Source: Belliella aquatica
GTDB lineage: Bacteria; Bacteroidota; Bacteroidia; Cytophagales; Cyclobacteriaceae
Length of the DNA stretch: 64,000 nucleotides
NCBI RefSeq assembly: GCF_014637795.1
Contig: NZ_BMFD01000007.1
Location: 62,001 to 126,000 of the forward strand
Reading direction: 5' to 3'
In this document: one piece after another, positions 35,923 to 44,782 of the stretch
How the letters are laid out: each line of letters starts with the position of its first letter
Numbering within the stretch: the stretch's first letter is position 1
Position numbers and translations under genes: made by a program
Notes under the pieces: generated by a model
Told to the model about the DNA's origin: nothing
What the model saw: the letters and a program-made list of their open reading frames with translations, nothing else
Database searches by the model: none

Positions 35923-35986
35923 AACAGGGTCATAACAAGAATAGGTGCTAGCTAGTTTATCATATTGAAAGAATAAACAAAATAAT

Positions 35987-36199
35987 ATGAAAAATTACCT
36001 CTCTCCTGTTTACTACGGCACTGCAGCCCTGATAATTTATGTTGCTGCCATTTTCGCCAATATCAATTTGGCTTTGATCCTATTCGCCTTTTCAATTTCT
36101 CCGATGATAATCATTTGGATGGTTTATAAAGTCCTCGTCGCTGACGTAGAGGTGAATTCTACCTTTGATGAAAAATGGTACGAGGATAGAGAGAATTAA
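35987..36199 (+). CDS. Small two-helix membrane protein, 70 aa
   Basis: MKNYLSPVYYGTAALIIYVAAIF is helix 1 and LALILFAFSISPMIIIWMVYKVLV is helix 2; an acidic C-terminal tail (STFDEKWYEDREN) follows. I recognise no family. It is divergent from the MoxR/vWA operon and has no close partner. Reading frame quality and a 65-base promoter gap make it a plausible gene. Confidence 0.55.
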   Translation: MKNYLSPVYYGTAALIIYVAAIFANINLALILFAFSISPMIIIWMVYKVLVADVEVNSTFDEKWYEDREN

Positions 36200-36367
36200 G
36201 ATCACTTGCGGTGAATCAGGGCCAGTTATTAAACAATTTAGCTTAAGCCAAATTTTGATAAAACCATCTAATCTTATATGCCGCGGCGTAGTCAGTGTCA
36301 GATAACATTAAACTTTACAAAATATGGCTGAAACCTAATTTATCCTCTGAGCAAATAACAATAAAGC

Positions 36368-36625
36368 TTATTCGCAGGCACCTTTGGTGAATGACGTCAC
36401 GCCGGCATTGATAGCGATGCAGTCATTCCCGTAGGTCTTTTTATCACAACCACATACAGGGTCATAAATCATGTAGCATGCGGCATCTGTGCGGATTTTT
36501 GATTCATCAATACAGTTTACAATCTCGTCGGGATTGATATCTTCTCCACATTGAAATGCTACCAAAAGTGCAGAGCTACATAATAGAAAAATTACTAGCC
36601 AATTTTTCATCGTATTCATTTTCAT
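36368..36625 (-). CDS. Kazal-domain lipoprotein, 85 aa
   Basis: A lipoprotein signal (LLCSSALLVAFQC) precedes a Kazal-type domain with six cysteines and the signature YDPVCGCDKKTYGNDC...GVTSFTKGAC. Kazal domains inhibit serine proteases by a reactive-site loop near the second/third Cys. In bacteria a lipid-anchored one would protect the cell surface from secreted or host proteases. It is monocistronic. Start ATG 36625; ATG 36610 is also possible. Confidence 0.85.
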   Translation of the reverse strand: MKMNTMKNWLVIFLLCSSALLVAFQCGEDINPDEIVNCIDESKIRTDAACYMIYDPVCGCDKKTYGNDCIAINAGVTSFTKGACE

Positions 36626-36756
36626 AATTTTATTCCCTATTTACAAATCTCTAGACGAAATCTATTCCAAAAGTGCTACAGCTAAAAGGGATTTTTTAAT
36701 TAAACAATCGTTTATACTTAACTTTGACAAATTATTAAATCAATTTTATCACTGCA

Positions 36757-37359
36757 ATGGATTTACAATACCCTCTGGAATTAGCTGGTACATTTGTTTT
36801 TGCGATCTCAGGAGCGTTGGCTGTGAAAGACAGGGAACATGATCTTTTTGGAGCTGGATTCACGGGATTTATCACGGCGATTGGCGGAGGTAGTTTGCGG
36901 GACGTACTCCTGGGAAGCTATCCTTTGGTTTGGATTGGGGATGTTCAGTTTGTTTATGCGATTTTTGCAGGCATCATCTCCGCATTTTTATTTCAAAAAT
37001 TCTTGTTGAAGCTTCGCAAAACCATGTTTCTATTTGATACACTGGGAATTGGTTTTTTTACGGTTTTAGGTGTGGAAAAAGCATTGAGTCTAGGGGCAAG
37101 TGTGGAGATTGCTGCCATTATGGGTATGTTTTCAGCTGTTATGGGCGGCGTACTGAGGGATACCTTGACCAATGAAATTCCGATTCTTTTTAGAAAAGAA
37201 ATTTATGCTTCCGCTTGTTTGACTGGAGCTATATTGTATTTGGTGTTGAATTATTTTGGGCTAGAGCGCGATTATAATCTGCTTATCTCTATGTCTGTAG
37301 TAATATCCATTCGAATGATCGCCGTGAAGTACAAATTGAGTTTGCCAAGTTTGGATTAA
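36757..37359 (+). CDS. TRIC/UPF0126 family membrane protein
   Basis: The 200-residue protein has about seven membrane helices and the two repeated GGGSLRDVLLG and GGVLRDTLTN motifs of bacterial TRIC homologues (YadS/UPF0126). These proteins form trimeric cation channels in structural studies; their role in bacteria is not settled. It reads alone from the Kazal gene's upstream region. Length is normal. Confidence 0.88.
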   Translation: MDLQYPLELAGTFVFAISGALAVKDREHDLFGAGFTGFITAIGGGSLRDVLLGSYPLVWIGDVQFVYAIFAGIISAFLFQKFLLKLRKTMFLFDTLGIGFFTVLGVEKALSLGASVEIAAIMGMFSAVMGGVLRDTLTNEIPILFRKEIYASACLTGAILYLVLNYFGLERDYNLLISMSVVISIRMIAVKYKLSLPSLD

Positions 37360-37790
37360 ATGTCTCATAGATTTTCAGGTAATAGATCAAAAAAATAACT
37401 CATTTGAAGTTGAATACATTTTCAATAATACTTTCCTCGCAATTCTTCGGAACAGGCTCTTCCGAAATGATGAGGAGATTTTTTCTAAATTCTTTTTAGA
37501 TATTATGTTCTAAAATTATTTAGTAATTAAGTTCCCGAATGGGAACAAATCTCGATTAACCCCGAGTGGCAACTCGGGGATGAAATGAATAAAAACCATC
37601 TCCCAACTCCGAATGGAGTTGAATCAAACATAAATGATAAATGAATTTTTCAAAGTATTCTTAGACATAAATTCTGTAAATATTCCTAGATATTTTTTTA
37701 ATAATTTGTTTCCTAGATTTTTTTTTGTAAAATTAAAAATTCTTTAGTTTAATGATTTTTCCGTTTGAAACTCGAACAAAAAGCTTGAAT
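37360..37790. other. Gap before the duplicated outer membrane genes
   Basis: 431 bases of AT-rich DNA holding repeat unit R2 copy 1 (37531-37624, annotated separately) and poly-A/T tracts at 37690-37740. No gene, tRNA or riboswitch recognised. Confidence 0.5.
37531..37624. repeat. Three-palindrome repeat R2, copy 1
   Basis: GTTCCCGAATGGGAAC, CCCCGAGTGGCAACTCGGGG and CAACTCCGAATGGAGTTG follow one another in about 94 bases. The same order and spacing occurs at 39134-39228. The two copies bracket a duplicated gene pair. Confidence 0.8.
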
Positions 37791-38372
37791 ATGAAATCTT
37801 TATTCCAAAAACCTCTATTTTCCTTTATAATCATCTTTTTGCTGTGTTCCCAACTTGATGCTATTGCCCAAGAGGAGGCAAAGACTTTTACTGCCAAAAA
37901 CTCGATATTTGTTGATCTCGGGGGAAATTCAATTTATTATTCAGTGAATTACAATAGAATCCTACTTCAGAAAAGTAAATTGAAAATATCGGGGAGTGCT
38001 GGGTTTTCCATCTTCCAACAAAGTGGAGGGAGTCAGTCTTCAAACATTTCTCCCTTTTGGTCACCTGTGTTACCACTTGAAATTTCCGCTTTCTGGGGAA
38101 AGTCAAATCATCATTTGGAAATTGGCACCGGTCTTACTTTTTATGCTTCTCGTGCATTAGTATTCAATCCAGATGCAGCCAATAATTTTCAAGAAGACAA
38201 ATCTCTAGAAGCAATCCTCCCGCTGAGAATAGGCTACAGGTATCAAAAACCAGAAGGAGGTTTCTTCTTCAGAGTTGGTTACACTCCTGCATTTAATCTT
38301 TTTCTCGGTTCAGAAGATAGTCCAAAATTCCATCCGCTATGGGGAGGAATCAGTTTGGGGAAAAGTTTTTGA
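37791..38372 (+). CDS. Small outer-membrane beta-barrel protein, paralogue 1
   Basis: The 193-residue protein starts at ATG 37791 (MKSLFQKPLFSFIIIFLL...) and has a Sec signal ending near DAIAQ. The mature protein opens EEAKTFTAKNSIFVDLGGN and alternates strands to a terminal GISLGKSF. The final Phe is a barrel signal. It shares signal, opening and ending with the gene at 38418 and, with the chosen starts, identical length, so the two are tandem duplicates. Ligand unknown. Confidence 0.7.
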   Translation: MKSLFQKPLFSFIIIFLLCSQLDAIAQEEAKTFTAKNSIFVDLGGNSIYYSVNYNRILLQKSKLKISGSAGFSIFQQSGGSQSSNISPFWSPVLPLEISAFWGKSNHHLEIGTGLTFYASRALVFNPDAANNFQEDKSLEAILPLRIGYRYQKPEGGFFFRVGYTPAFNLFLGSEDSPKFHPLWGGISLGKSF

Positions 38373-38417
38373 TAGTAAAACCTTAATAAGATGAAAACTG
38401 AAATAAAATCTAAGCCT

Positions 38418-38999
38418 ATGAAATCATTTCAAAATAGATTTATGTTTTTCACTTCCATCATCCTTTTGCTCTTTTCTCAATTCGATGCAATTGCCCAAGA
38501 AGAGGCTGAAACTTTCACTGCCAAAAACTCGATATTTGTTGATCTCAAGGCAAATGCGCTTCAGCATGCCGTCAACTATGGGCGCATTATACATCAAAAC
38601 AATAAGTTAAAAATAGCGGCAAGTGTAGGTTTCTCGTTGAGATATCGCCAACCTAGTGAACCTATTCACTCTGGTTATTTGACTCCTGTCATTCCAGCTG
38701 AGATTACAGCATTTCTTGGGAGAGATAAACATCATTTTGAGTTTGGTGCAGGATTTTTCACAATTCTAAACCGAAGATTTTTGTTGGACCCCGATCAAGC
38801 AGGCGAACTTCAAGAAAAAACATATTGGGATAGCTTCGTAATGGCAAGAATTGGATATCGTTATCAGAAGCCTGAAGGAGGTTTTTTTTATAGAGTAGGC
38901 TACACCCCTACCCTAGCATTCTATAATTCTGGCATTTCAGAAAACCCCATCCAATTTTTTCCCTTTGGATTAGGAATCAGTTTGGGTAAAAGTTTTTGA
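38418..38999 (+). CDS. Small outer-membrane beta-barrel protein, paralogue 2
   Basis: ATG 38418 (MKSFQNRFMFFTSIILL) gives a 193-residue protein; ATG 38391 would add nine residues. The mature part, EEAETFTAKNSIFVDLKAN...GISLGKSF, is clearly homologous to paralogue 1, with RIGYRYQKPEGGFF(Y/F)RVGYTP as the best-conserved block. Divergence is concentrated in the middle loops, suggesting different surface exposure or ligands. The two genes are 45 bases apart and probably co-transcribed. Confidence 0.7.
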   Translation: MKSFQNRFMFFTSIILLLFSQFDAIAQEEAETFTAKNSIFVDLKANALQHAVNYGRIIHQNNKLKIAASVGFSLRYRQPSEPIHSGYLTPVIPAEITAFLGRDKHHFEFGAGFFTILNRRFLLDPDQAGELQEKTYWDSFVMARIGYRYQKPEGGFFYRVGYTPTLAFYNSGISENPIQFFPFGLGISLGKSF

Positions 39000-39133
39000 T
39001 TTAGATTGATAAGGAATTATAGCTTAAATAATAATCAATCAGACAGCTGAGTTTGGAAATTGTCTTGAAATACACTCAAATAATCTGTCGTTTAAAGTGT
39101 AAAAATTAATTTCTAAAAATATCTATTTCTCAC

Positions 39134-39228
39134 GTTCCCGAACGGGAACAAACTTCGATTAACCCCGAGTGACAACTCGGAGGTCCAGCTAGATAAAATC
39201 AACCCAACAACTCCGAATGGAGTTGAAT
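39134..39228. repeat. Three-palindrome repeat R2, copy 2
   Basis: Direct repeat of 37531-37624: GTTCCCGAACGGGAAC, CCCGAGTGACAACTCGG and CAACTCCGAATGGAGTTG. The remaining sequence from 39000 to 39133 shows no gene. Confidence 0.8.
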
Positions 39229-39254
39229 CTATAACTCGCAAAGGACATTAAAAA

Positions 39255-39298
39255 CAAAAAAAGCCTGACTCAAAGTTACCTTTTAAGACAGGCTTTAC
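39255..39298 (-). terminator. Terminator of tRNA-Pro
   Basis: On the minus strand AAAGCCTGTC...CAGGCTTTTTTT forms a stem with an A/T-rich loop followed by seven T, 7 bases past the tRNA 3' end. Confidence 0.75.
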
Positions 39299-39304
39299 AT
39301 TTCG

Positions 39305-39378
<74 letters not shown>

Positions 39379-39597
39379 TTTGTTATGCGAAATAAATGGA
39401 TTATATGATTATCTGCAATACTTTAAGTGCGATTATTATATATCATTTTATGGTTTTCCACGATCCTCGATCGACAGTCAACTGATGATCGAAATATAAT
39501 GATCCAATTATTTTGAATGGCTACTGTTGTGAAAGTGGATAGAAATAAAATCTAATCTCTTTTATCCTTAGGCCAAACTACATTTTCAACCTCTTTG

Positions 39598-39625
39598 TAC
39601 GTTGTACTTAGTACTTTGTACATTT
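39598..39625 (-). repeat. GTAC-type palindromic repeat, copy 1
   Basis: The element ACAAAGTACTAAGTACAA on the minus strand also occurs at 42926-42960 and, in variant form, at 62922-62957. It begins a few bases before the start-side flank of the hydrolase stop codon. Confidence 0.55.
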
Positions 39626-39626
39626 T

Positions 39627-40388
39627 TCATCTAAGAAAAGCCTTTACCGTATCGATCACCGCTTGCGGTTGCTCGGCATGAAGCCAATGTCCAGCATTTT
39701 TTATATAAATCAGATGATTATTAGGGAAGTATCGATCTATATCTTCCTTGTCTTTGTCTTGGATATAGTTTGAATTGGCACCTCCCATAAATAAAGTTGG
39801 TTGATCGAAGCTATTTTCGTAATCCAAAGCCTCACCAACATTTTCTATTTTGTCGATGATAACAGACAAATTGATCTTCCAAATAAAGTCTCCTTTGCCA
39901 TCTCTCCCCAAACTTTTGAGCAGAAATTGTCTTATACCTGCTTCGGGAACAAACTTTGCCAGTTGCTCATCTGCTTCTTTTCTAGATTTGATTTCTGATA
40001 AATTGACAGAAGACAAGCCTTCTAAAATAGTTTGATGATGTACAGGATAATGCCTTGGTGCAATATCAGCCACAATCAATTTTATCACTTTTTCCGGATA
40101 TCTTAAAGCAAAATTCATTACTGTTTTCCCTCCCATGGAGTGCCCCATGAAAAAAGCTTTTTCTATCCCCTCTTCTTCCATCAATTCCTTGATATCTTCT
40201 GCCATGACCTTATAATCCCACTCCTCACTGTGCGGTGAATCCCCATGATTTCGCTGATCGACGAGATATAAGGTGAAATCTTTCTCCAGCTCCTTGGCTA
40301 TGGAAAACCAGTTATCCGCAGATCCAAAAAGTCCGTGTAATATAATCAATGGCTCTCCTGAGCCTGTTTTTCTAAAATTAAGTTTCAT
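39627..40388 (-). CDS. Alpha/beta hydrolase (YbfF-like esterase)
   Basis: The 253-residue protein has LHGLFGSADNW (oxyanion loop), MGHSMGGKT with nucleophile Ser84, GANSNYI strand and NAGHWLHAEQP with the catalytic His. This is the full alpha/beta hydrolase set. The VDQRNHGDSPHSEEWDY block resembles the YbfF/ABHD11 esterase subgroup. No signal peptide; cytosolic. The natural substrate is unknown. It is separated from pdxJ by 175 bases. Confidence 0.87.
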   Translation of the reverse strand: MKLNFRKTGSGEPLIILHGLFGSADNWFSIAKELEKDFTLYLVDQRNHGDSPHSEEWDYKVMAEDIKELMEEEGIEKAFFMGHSMGGKTVMNFALRYPEKVIKLIVADIAPRHYPVHHQTILEGLSSVNLSEIKSRKEADEQLAKFVPEAGIRQFLLKSLGRDGKGDFIWKINLSVIIDKIENVGEALDYENSFDQPTLFMGGANSNYIQDKDKEDIDRYFPNNHLIYIKNAGHWLHAEQPQAVIDTVKAFLR

Positions 40389-40563
40389 TTGCTTATCCTA
40401 TAATTTTCAATAAAAAGGCTTTCTCACAGTCAGTCTACCTATTTCAATATTTCGCCAACCCTGTCTGCTGTTAGGCAGAGGCGTATTTCTACCTTATTTC
40501 AATCTCTATACTTCATCAGTTCGATCTTTTTGAAATATCTTTTCTCGGCTACCGAATTAGATT

Positions 40564-41280
40564 TTAAACCTCCAACTGCCTCCTGTACATTTGGATGGTA
40601 TTTTCCAAACCATAATACAAAGCATCGCAAACCAAAGCATGACCAATAGATACTTCATCCAGATAGGGAATCTGTTCTTTGAGGAATTTGAGATTATGTA
40701 GATCTAAATCATGTCCTGCATTGAGACCCAGTCCGAGTTGTCTCGCAAGTTCGGAAACCTCCACATAAGGTTTGATAGCAGCCTGTTTGTCTTTCGGGAA
40801 ATTCACGGCATAAGGCTCTGTGTATAGCTCTACTCTGTCTGTCCCCGTCTCTTTGGCAGGTTCAAAATATTTGGTTTCCGGATTGATGAAAATCGAGACT
40901 CTCGTTCCGTAGGAATGGAGTTCTGCAACAATATCTTTCAAATACTCCAAATGCTTGATGGTATCCCAACCTGAATTAGAGGTAATCGCCTCCGGTGGAT
41001 CTGGAACCAAGGTGGCTTGTGCAGGCTTCACCAGTTTGATCAAATCCATAAATCTTCTGTCCGGGTAACCTTCGATATTGAACTCCGTGGTCACCACTTT
41101 GCTCAAATCAAGGACATCTTGATAACGAATATGCCTCTCGTCAGGTCTTGGATGGACGGTTATCCCCTGAGCACCAAATCGCTCTGCATCCAAAGCTACT
41201 TGGACAACATTCGGGTTATTTGCTCCACGAGCGTTTCTTAAGGTGGCGATTTTGTTAATATTTACACTTAACTTGGTCAT
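40564..41280 (-). CDS. pdxJ: Pyridoxine 5'-phosphate synthase
   Basis: The 238-residue TIM-barrel enzyme condenses 3-amino-2-oxopropyl phosphate and 1-deoxyxylulose 5-phosphate to pyridoxine 5'-phosphate. Family motifs are plain: [14 protein letters not shown] at the N-terminus, [10 protein letters not shown], and [12 protein letters not shown] with the active-site His. Length is normal. It is divergent from yqeY and has its own promoter. Confidence 0.95.
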   Translation of the reverse strand: MTKLSVNINKIATLRNARGANNPNVVQVALDAERFGAQGITVHPRPDERHIRYQDVLDLSKVVTTEFNIEGYPDRRFMDLIKLVKPAQATLVPDPPEAITSNSGWDTIKHLEYLKDIVAELHSYGTRVSIFINPETKYFEPAKETGTDRVELYTEPYAVNFPKDKQAAIKPYVEVSELARQLGLGLNAGHDLDLHNLKFLKEQIPYLDEVSIGHALVCDALYYGLENTIQMYRRQLEV

Positions 41281-41308
41281 TTTCCTAAATTAAAAGATAT
41301 TTTTGTGA

Positions 41309-41340
41309 CAAATTTACACCTATAACACAAACAACAAGGG
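41309..41340 (-). promoter_or_regulatory. pdxJ promoter (TTG - 18 bp - TAAATTTG)
   Basis: On the minus strand a TTG and a TAAATTTG separated by 18 bases fit the Bacteroidota -33/-7 consensus. The -7 element ends 29 bases before the pdxJ ATG. Confidence 0.55.
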
Positions 41341-41341
41341 A

Positions 41342-41791
41342 ATGAGTTTAAAGCAAAGTGTAGAAAGTGAAATTAAAAAAGCCATGTTGGCTAAAGACAA
41401 AGACAGATTACGTGCTTTGAGAGCGATCAAATCATTGATCATGTTGGAAGAAACCAAAGGAGGAGCAGCTGAGACTTTATCTGAAGAGGATGAATTGAAG
41501 CTACTTACCAAAGCTGCAAAACAGCGCAGAGATTCTGCTGATATTTATCAACAACAGAATAGAGAAGATCTTTTGGCAGTGGAATTGGCTGAATTAGAAA
41601 TCATTTCAGAGTTTTTGCCAAAACAATTATCAGAAGAGGAATTGGAAGTTGAGTTGAAGAAAATCATCGCCGAATCAGGTGCGGAAGGACCCAAAGATAT
41701 GGGTAAAGTGATGGGACTTGCTTCCAAAGCATTGGCAGGAAAAGCTGATGGAAAAGCCATCTCCATAAAGGTAAAATCATTGTTAGCATAA
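41342..41791 (+). CDS. yqeY: GatB/YqeY domain protein
   Basis: 149 residues with the YqeY signature: MLAKDKDRLRALRAIKSLI near the N-terminus, RRDSADIYQQQNREDL in the middle, and the C-terminal tRNA-binding helix region KDMGKVMGLASKALAGKADG. This domain occurs at the end of GatB and as a stand-alone protein; the stand-alone function is not settled. It is followed 6 bases later by cvpA, forming an operon with pabA. Confidence 0.9.
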   Translation: MSLKQSVESEIKKAMLAKDKDRLRALRAIKSLIMLEETKGGAAETLSEEDELKLLTKAAKQRRDSADIYQQQNREDLLAVELAELEIISEFLPKQLSEEELEVELKKIIAESGAEGPKDMGKVMGLASKALAGKADGKAISIKVKSLLA

Positions 41792-41797
41792 AATCAT

Positions 41798-42343
41798 TTG
41801 GCCACTTTAGATATCGTCATTTTCATAATTTTAGCCATCGGAGCTTACAGCGGCTATCGACAAGGTCTATTCATTGGAATTATATCTATAGTGGCTTTTT
41901 TTGTAGCCATCGTTTTGGCCTTTCATCTGATGGATTGGGGAGCAGAGGTTTTGGCTTCGAAAATTGAAAACCTGACCTTTATGTTGCCTTTTGTAGCATT
42001 TCTGATCATATTTTTGATTGTCATCATCAGCATTCGTAGTTTGGCTTTTTTGGTGAAAAAAACGATGGATTTGACCATTTTAGGTTCTTTAGACAATGTC
42101 GCGGGGTCTGTATTAGGGATTTTGAAGACCGGATTCATATTAAGTCTCCTGCTTTGGGTAGCCAATTCATTTGAATTTAAGGTTTCGGAAGAATGGATTG
42201 CGGAGTCGAAAGTTTATCCGATCATTCAACCTATTGCTCCATTTGTCATCACCCTCGTGGATGCTTACACTCCTATCATCAACCAAGCGGTTTCCACCAT
42301 ACAAGAACTTGTAAATACTGCCAAGAATGCTCCTCTTAATTGA
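41798..42343 (+). CDS. cvpA: CvpA family membrane protein
   Basis: A 181-residue protein with four or five hydrophobic segments; TTG 41798 is the only sensible start because the next ATG falls inside helix 2. The N-terminal LDIVIFIILAIGAYSGYRQGLF pattern (D-x-x-...G...G-x-x-x-G) is characteristic of CvpA. The family is needed for colicin V production in E. coli and is linked to envelope homeostasis in others. Its end overlaps the start of pabA by 17 bases. Confidence 0.8.
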   Translation: MATLDIVIFIILAIGAYSGYRQGLFIGIISIVAFFVAIVLAFHLMDWGAEVLASKIENLTFMLPFVAFLIIFLIVIISIRSLAFLVKKTMDLTILGSLDNVAGSVLGILKTGFILSLLLWVANSFEFKVSEEWIAESKVYPIIQPIAPFVITLVDAYTPIINQAVSTIQELVNTAKNAPLN

Positions 42344-42887
42344 CAATTTTGATTCGTTTTCCCATATTTTGGCAGATTACTTTCGGCAGTCGGGTAAAGA
42401 ATTGAAGATTGTCAGAAATGATATTGATCTCAATTCTATCAAGGATGAAGAATTTGAGGGAGTCATTTTATCTCCAGGACCCGAATCTCCTGACAAAGCG
42501 GGGAATTTGATGGAAATCTTACGCTACTATCATGACAAACTCCCTATTTTGGGTGTGTGCTTGGGGCATCAGGCTATTGGAGAGTTTTTTGGAGCTACAT
42601 TAGTGAAAGGCAAAGTTCCGGTACACGGTAAGGTTCACCGAGTGAGAAAATGTGCTTCCCATCCGATTTTTGATTCGCTCCCGGCAGAATTTGAGGTGAC
42701 GCGATACCATTCTTTGATTTTGGAAGAGCTTCCTGACTGTCTAGAGAAAATCTTGGAAACTCCTCAGGGAGAAATCATGGCCATTGCCCACAACCAACTA
42801 CCTATCGTAGGGATTCAGTATCATCCTGAGGCGCATTTGACGGAGTATGGTTTAGAGGTGATTAGGAATTGGGCAGGAATGAAATAA
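42327..42887 (+). CDS. pabA: Glutamine amidotransferase, PabA/TrpG type
   Basis: The 186-residue class I amidotransferase has the catalytic triad Cys78 (LGVCLGHQA), His166 and Glu168 (QYHPEAH), preceded by SPGPESP. It supplies ammonia from glutamine to aminodeoxychorismate (folate) or anthranilate (tryptophan) synthase. It is not linked to a trp operon here, which favours the PabA role or dual use. It is co-transcribed with cvpA. Confidence 0.87.
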   Translation: MLLLIDNFDSFSHILADYFRQSGKELKIVRNDIDLNSIKDEEFEGVILSPGPESPDKAGNLMEILRYYHDKLPILGVCLGHQAIGEFFGATLVKGKVPVHGKVHRVRKCASHPIFDSLPAEFEVTRYHSLILEELPDCLEKILETPQGEIMAIAHNQLPIVGIQYHPEAHLTEYGLEVIRNWAGMK

Positions 42888-43229
42888 AAGGTTAAAGGAA
42901 AAAGGGGAAAAGTTAAAGGATGATTTTTGTACAAAGTACTAAGTACAATGTACCAAGAAATGCAGTATTGAGAGTGAATTTTACTTTATAATTCAGAGTT
43001 CATCGTTCTAAATTCACTTTAAATTTTTTAACCACAAAGGAGAACACGAAGGTTGCACAAAGGGCACAAGGCTTTTTTTCTCTCCAAAGAACAACAAAAT
43101 CTCGCAACTCCATTAACCTTAAAACTTTTTAACTTTCCAACTTTAAAATATTCACTAATTTGGTGTTTTCCGAACCTCTTCATTCGCTTTTTAGTTTTAT
43201 TATCCGAATTGAATTAATATATTTAGCTT
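42888..43229. repeat. Gap with GTAC repeat copy 2 and inverted-pair copy B
   Basis: 42926-42960 carries the GTAC-type element (ACAAAGTACTAAGTACAATG). 43021-43148 is the reverse-complement partner of 11719-11844, with AGGGCACAAGGC, CAACAAAATCTCGC and AACTTTCCAACTT as landmarks. No gene seen; the CBS gene's promoter must lie at the right end. Confidence 0.7.
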
Positions 43230-43895
43230 ATGCAGGCATACGAATTTATCAACAATCTTATTCCCCCATTGAAAGTGACTGACAATACCAAAAAGGCTTT
43301 GGCTTGGATGGAGGAAATCCGTATCAATGTTTTGCCTGTTGTAGATGACACTCAATTCAAGGGGTTGATCACAGACGACTTGATCTACACGCTTAATGAC
43401 CCCACACTTAAAGTTGGGGACATTGAAACGGAAGGAATCGCTTGTTTTGTGTACCAAGACAAGCACATTTATGATGTCCTTCGAGTAGCCTCTGAGCATC
43501 ATTCGAATATGGTGGCAGTTTTGGATCGAGACCTCAAGTACCAAGGAGTAATCACGATGGAAGATGCTATTTCAGCCTTTGCTGACAGTTTTTCAATTCA
43601 ATCACAAGGTGCTGTGGTGGTTTTGTCCATGTTTATGACAGACTACAGCATGTATGAGATTGCCCGGGTAATTGAATCAGAAAACGCAAAAATCCTGTCC
43701 AGCTTCATCAGTGTTGACCCGCTCGATGATAGCAAAATCAAAGTCACTTTGAAATTGGATAAAACTGAGTTGAGGCATATCAAAGCTACCTTAGAGCGCT
43801 TTGGATATAGAATTATTGACCATTACCAAGAAGAAAACGAACCTGACAAAGAACAGGACCGCATAGGAAATCTTTTAAGATTTTTGGACATCTAA
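43230..43895 (+). CDS. CBS-domain protein with C-terminal ACT-like region
   Basis: The 221-residue protein has a CBS pair (about residues 1-125). DDTQFKGLITDDLIY and DRDLKYQGVITMEDAI are the family's second strands, and a C-terminal stretch MYEIARVIESENAKILSSFI resembles an ACT-type regulatory fold. It is probably an adenine-nucleotide sensor. It lies 11 bases before nadK and opens the conserved Bacteroidota cluster that ends with the skp genes. Confidence 0.85.
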   Translation: MQAYEFINNLIPPLKVTDNTKKALAWMEEIRINVLPVVDDTQFKGLITDDLIYTLNDPTLKVGDIETEGIACFVYQDKHIYDVLRVASEHHSNMVAVLDRDLKYQGVITMEDAISAFADSFSIQSQGAVVVLSMFMTDYSMYEIARVIESENAKILSSFISVDPLDDSKIKVTLKLDKTELRHIKATLERFGYRIIDHYQEENEPDKEQDRIGNLLRFLDI

Positions 43896-43906
43896 ATGAC
43901 CCATCA

Positions 43907-44782
43907 ATGAACATTGCAATTCATGGAATAGGATTTCCCAAAGAATTTGTGCCCCATATTGAGTTGTTGATTGCTAGTTTGAAATCACATGATATTCGCA
44001 TCTTTTTTACAGAATCTTTTTCAAAGTCACTCAAAAAAAATCATTTGAAAATAGAGGGTTACGAACCTCTTTTACCAAAGAGCCTTATCCAAGAAATGGA
44101 TTTTGTGCTTTCTGTAGGAGGCGATGGAACCCTCTTGGATACAGTCTGTTTGGTGGGTGAATATGAAATCCCCATCGTGGGAATCAACTCCGGAAGACTG
44201 GGGTTTTTAGCCACAGTGGCAAAGGAAAACATTGATTTGGCCATTGAGGCATTGATAGCTGGTGATTTCACCATAGAAAACCGAGCATTGGTGAGCGTGC
44301 ATACAGAAAAACAGATTTTCAATGGTGTAAACTTTGGATTGAATGAATTCACGATTCATAAAAGGGATACATCTTCCATGATTACCATTCATACGTATAT
44401 CGACGGACAGTATCTCAACAGTTATTGGGCTGATGGATTGATTATAGCCACACCTACCGGGTCTACAGGATATTCTTTGAGTTGTGGCGGGCCTTTGATT
44501 ACACCCGGAGCTCGCAATTTTGTAATCACACCGGTGAGTCCACATAATTTAAATGTGAGGCCCATCATCATTTCAGACGAATCCGAAATGAGTTTTAGAA
44601 TAGAAGGTAGAGGAGAGAAATTCCTTGTTTCTTTGGATTCAAGATCGACTACGATTGATGCATCTGATGAATTGCGATTAAAAAAAGCGGATTTCTCAGC
44701 CAAGCTTGTGAAGTTTTCTAGTTATTCCTTTTTCGACACACTAAGGCAAAAGCTGAATTGGGGCTTTGATATGAGGAATTGA
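43907..44782 (+). CDS. nadK: NAD kinase
   Basis: The 291-residue enzyme phosphorylates NAD to NADP. The diagnostic GGDGTLL is at 71-77, followed by INSGRLGFLA, ADGLIIATPTGSTGYSLSCGGP and a C-terminal FRIEGRGEKFLVSLDSR strand. These cover the NAD and ATP sites. Length is normal. It is the second gene of the CBS-nadK-porG-uppS-bamA-skp-skp run. A 107-base tandem repeat begins at its last codons. Confidence 0.94.
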   Translation: MNIAIHGIGFPKEFVPHIELLIASLKSHDIRIFFTESFSKSLKKNHLKIEGYEPLLPKSLIQEMDFVLSVGGDGTLLDTVCLVGEYEIPIVGINSGRLGFLATVAKENIDLAIEALIAGDFTIENRALVSVHTEKQIFNGVNFGLNEFTIHKRDTSSMITIHTYIDGQYLNSYWADGLIIATPTGSTGYSLSCGGPLITPGARNFVITPVSPHNLNVRPIIISDESEMSFRIEGRGEKFLVSLDSRSTTIDASDELRLKKADFSAKLVKFSSYSFFDTLRQKLNWGFDMRN

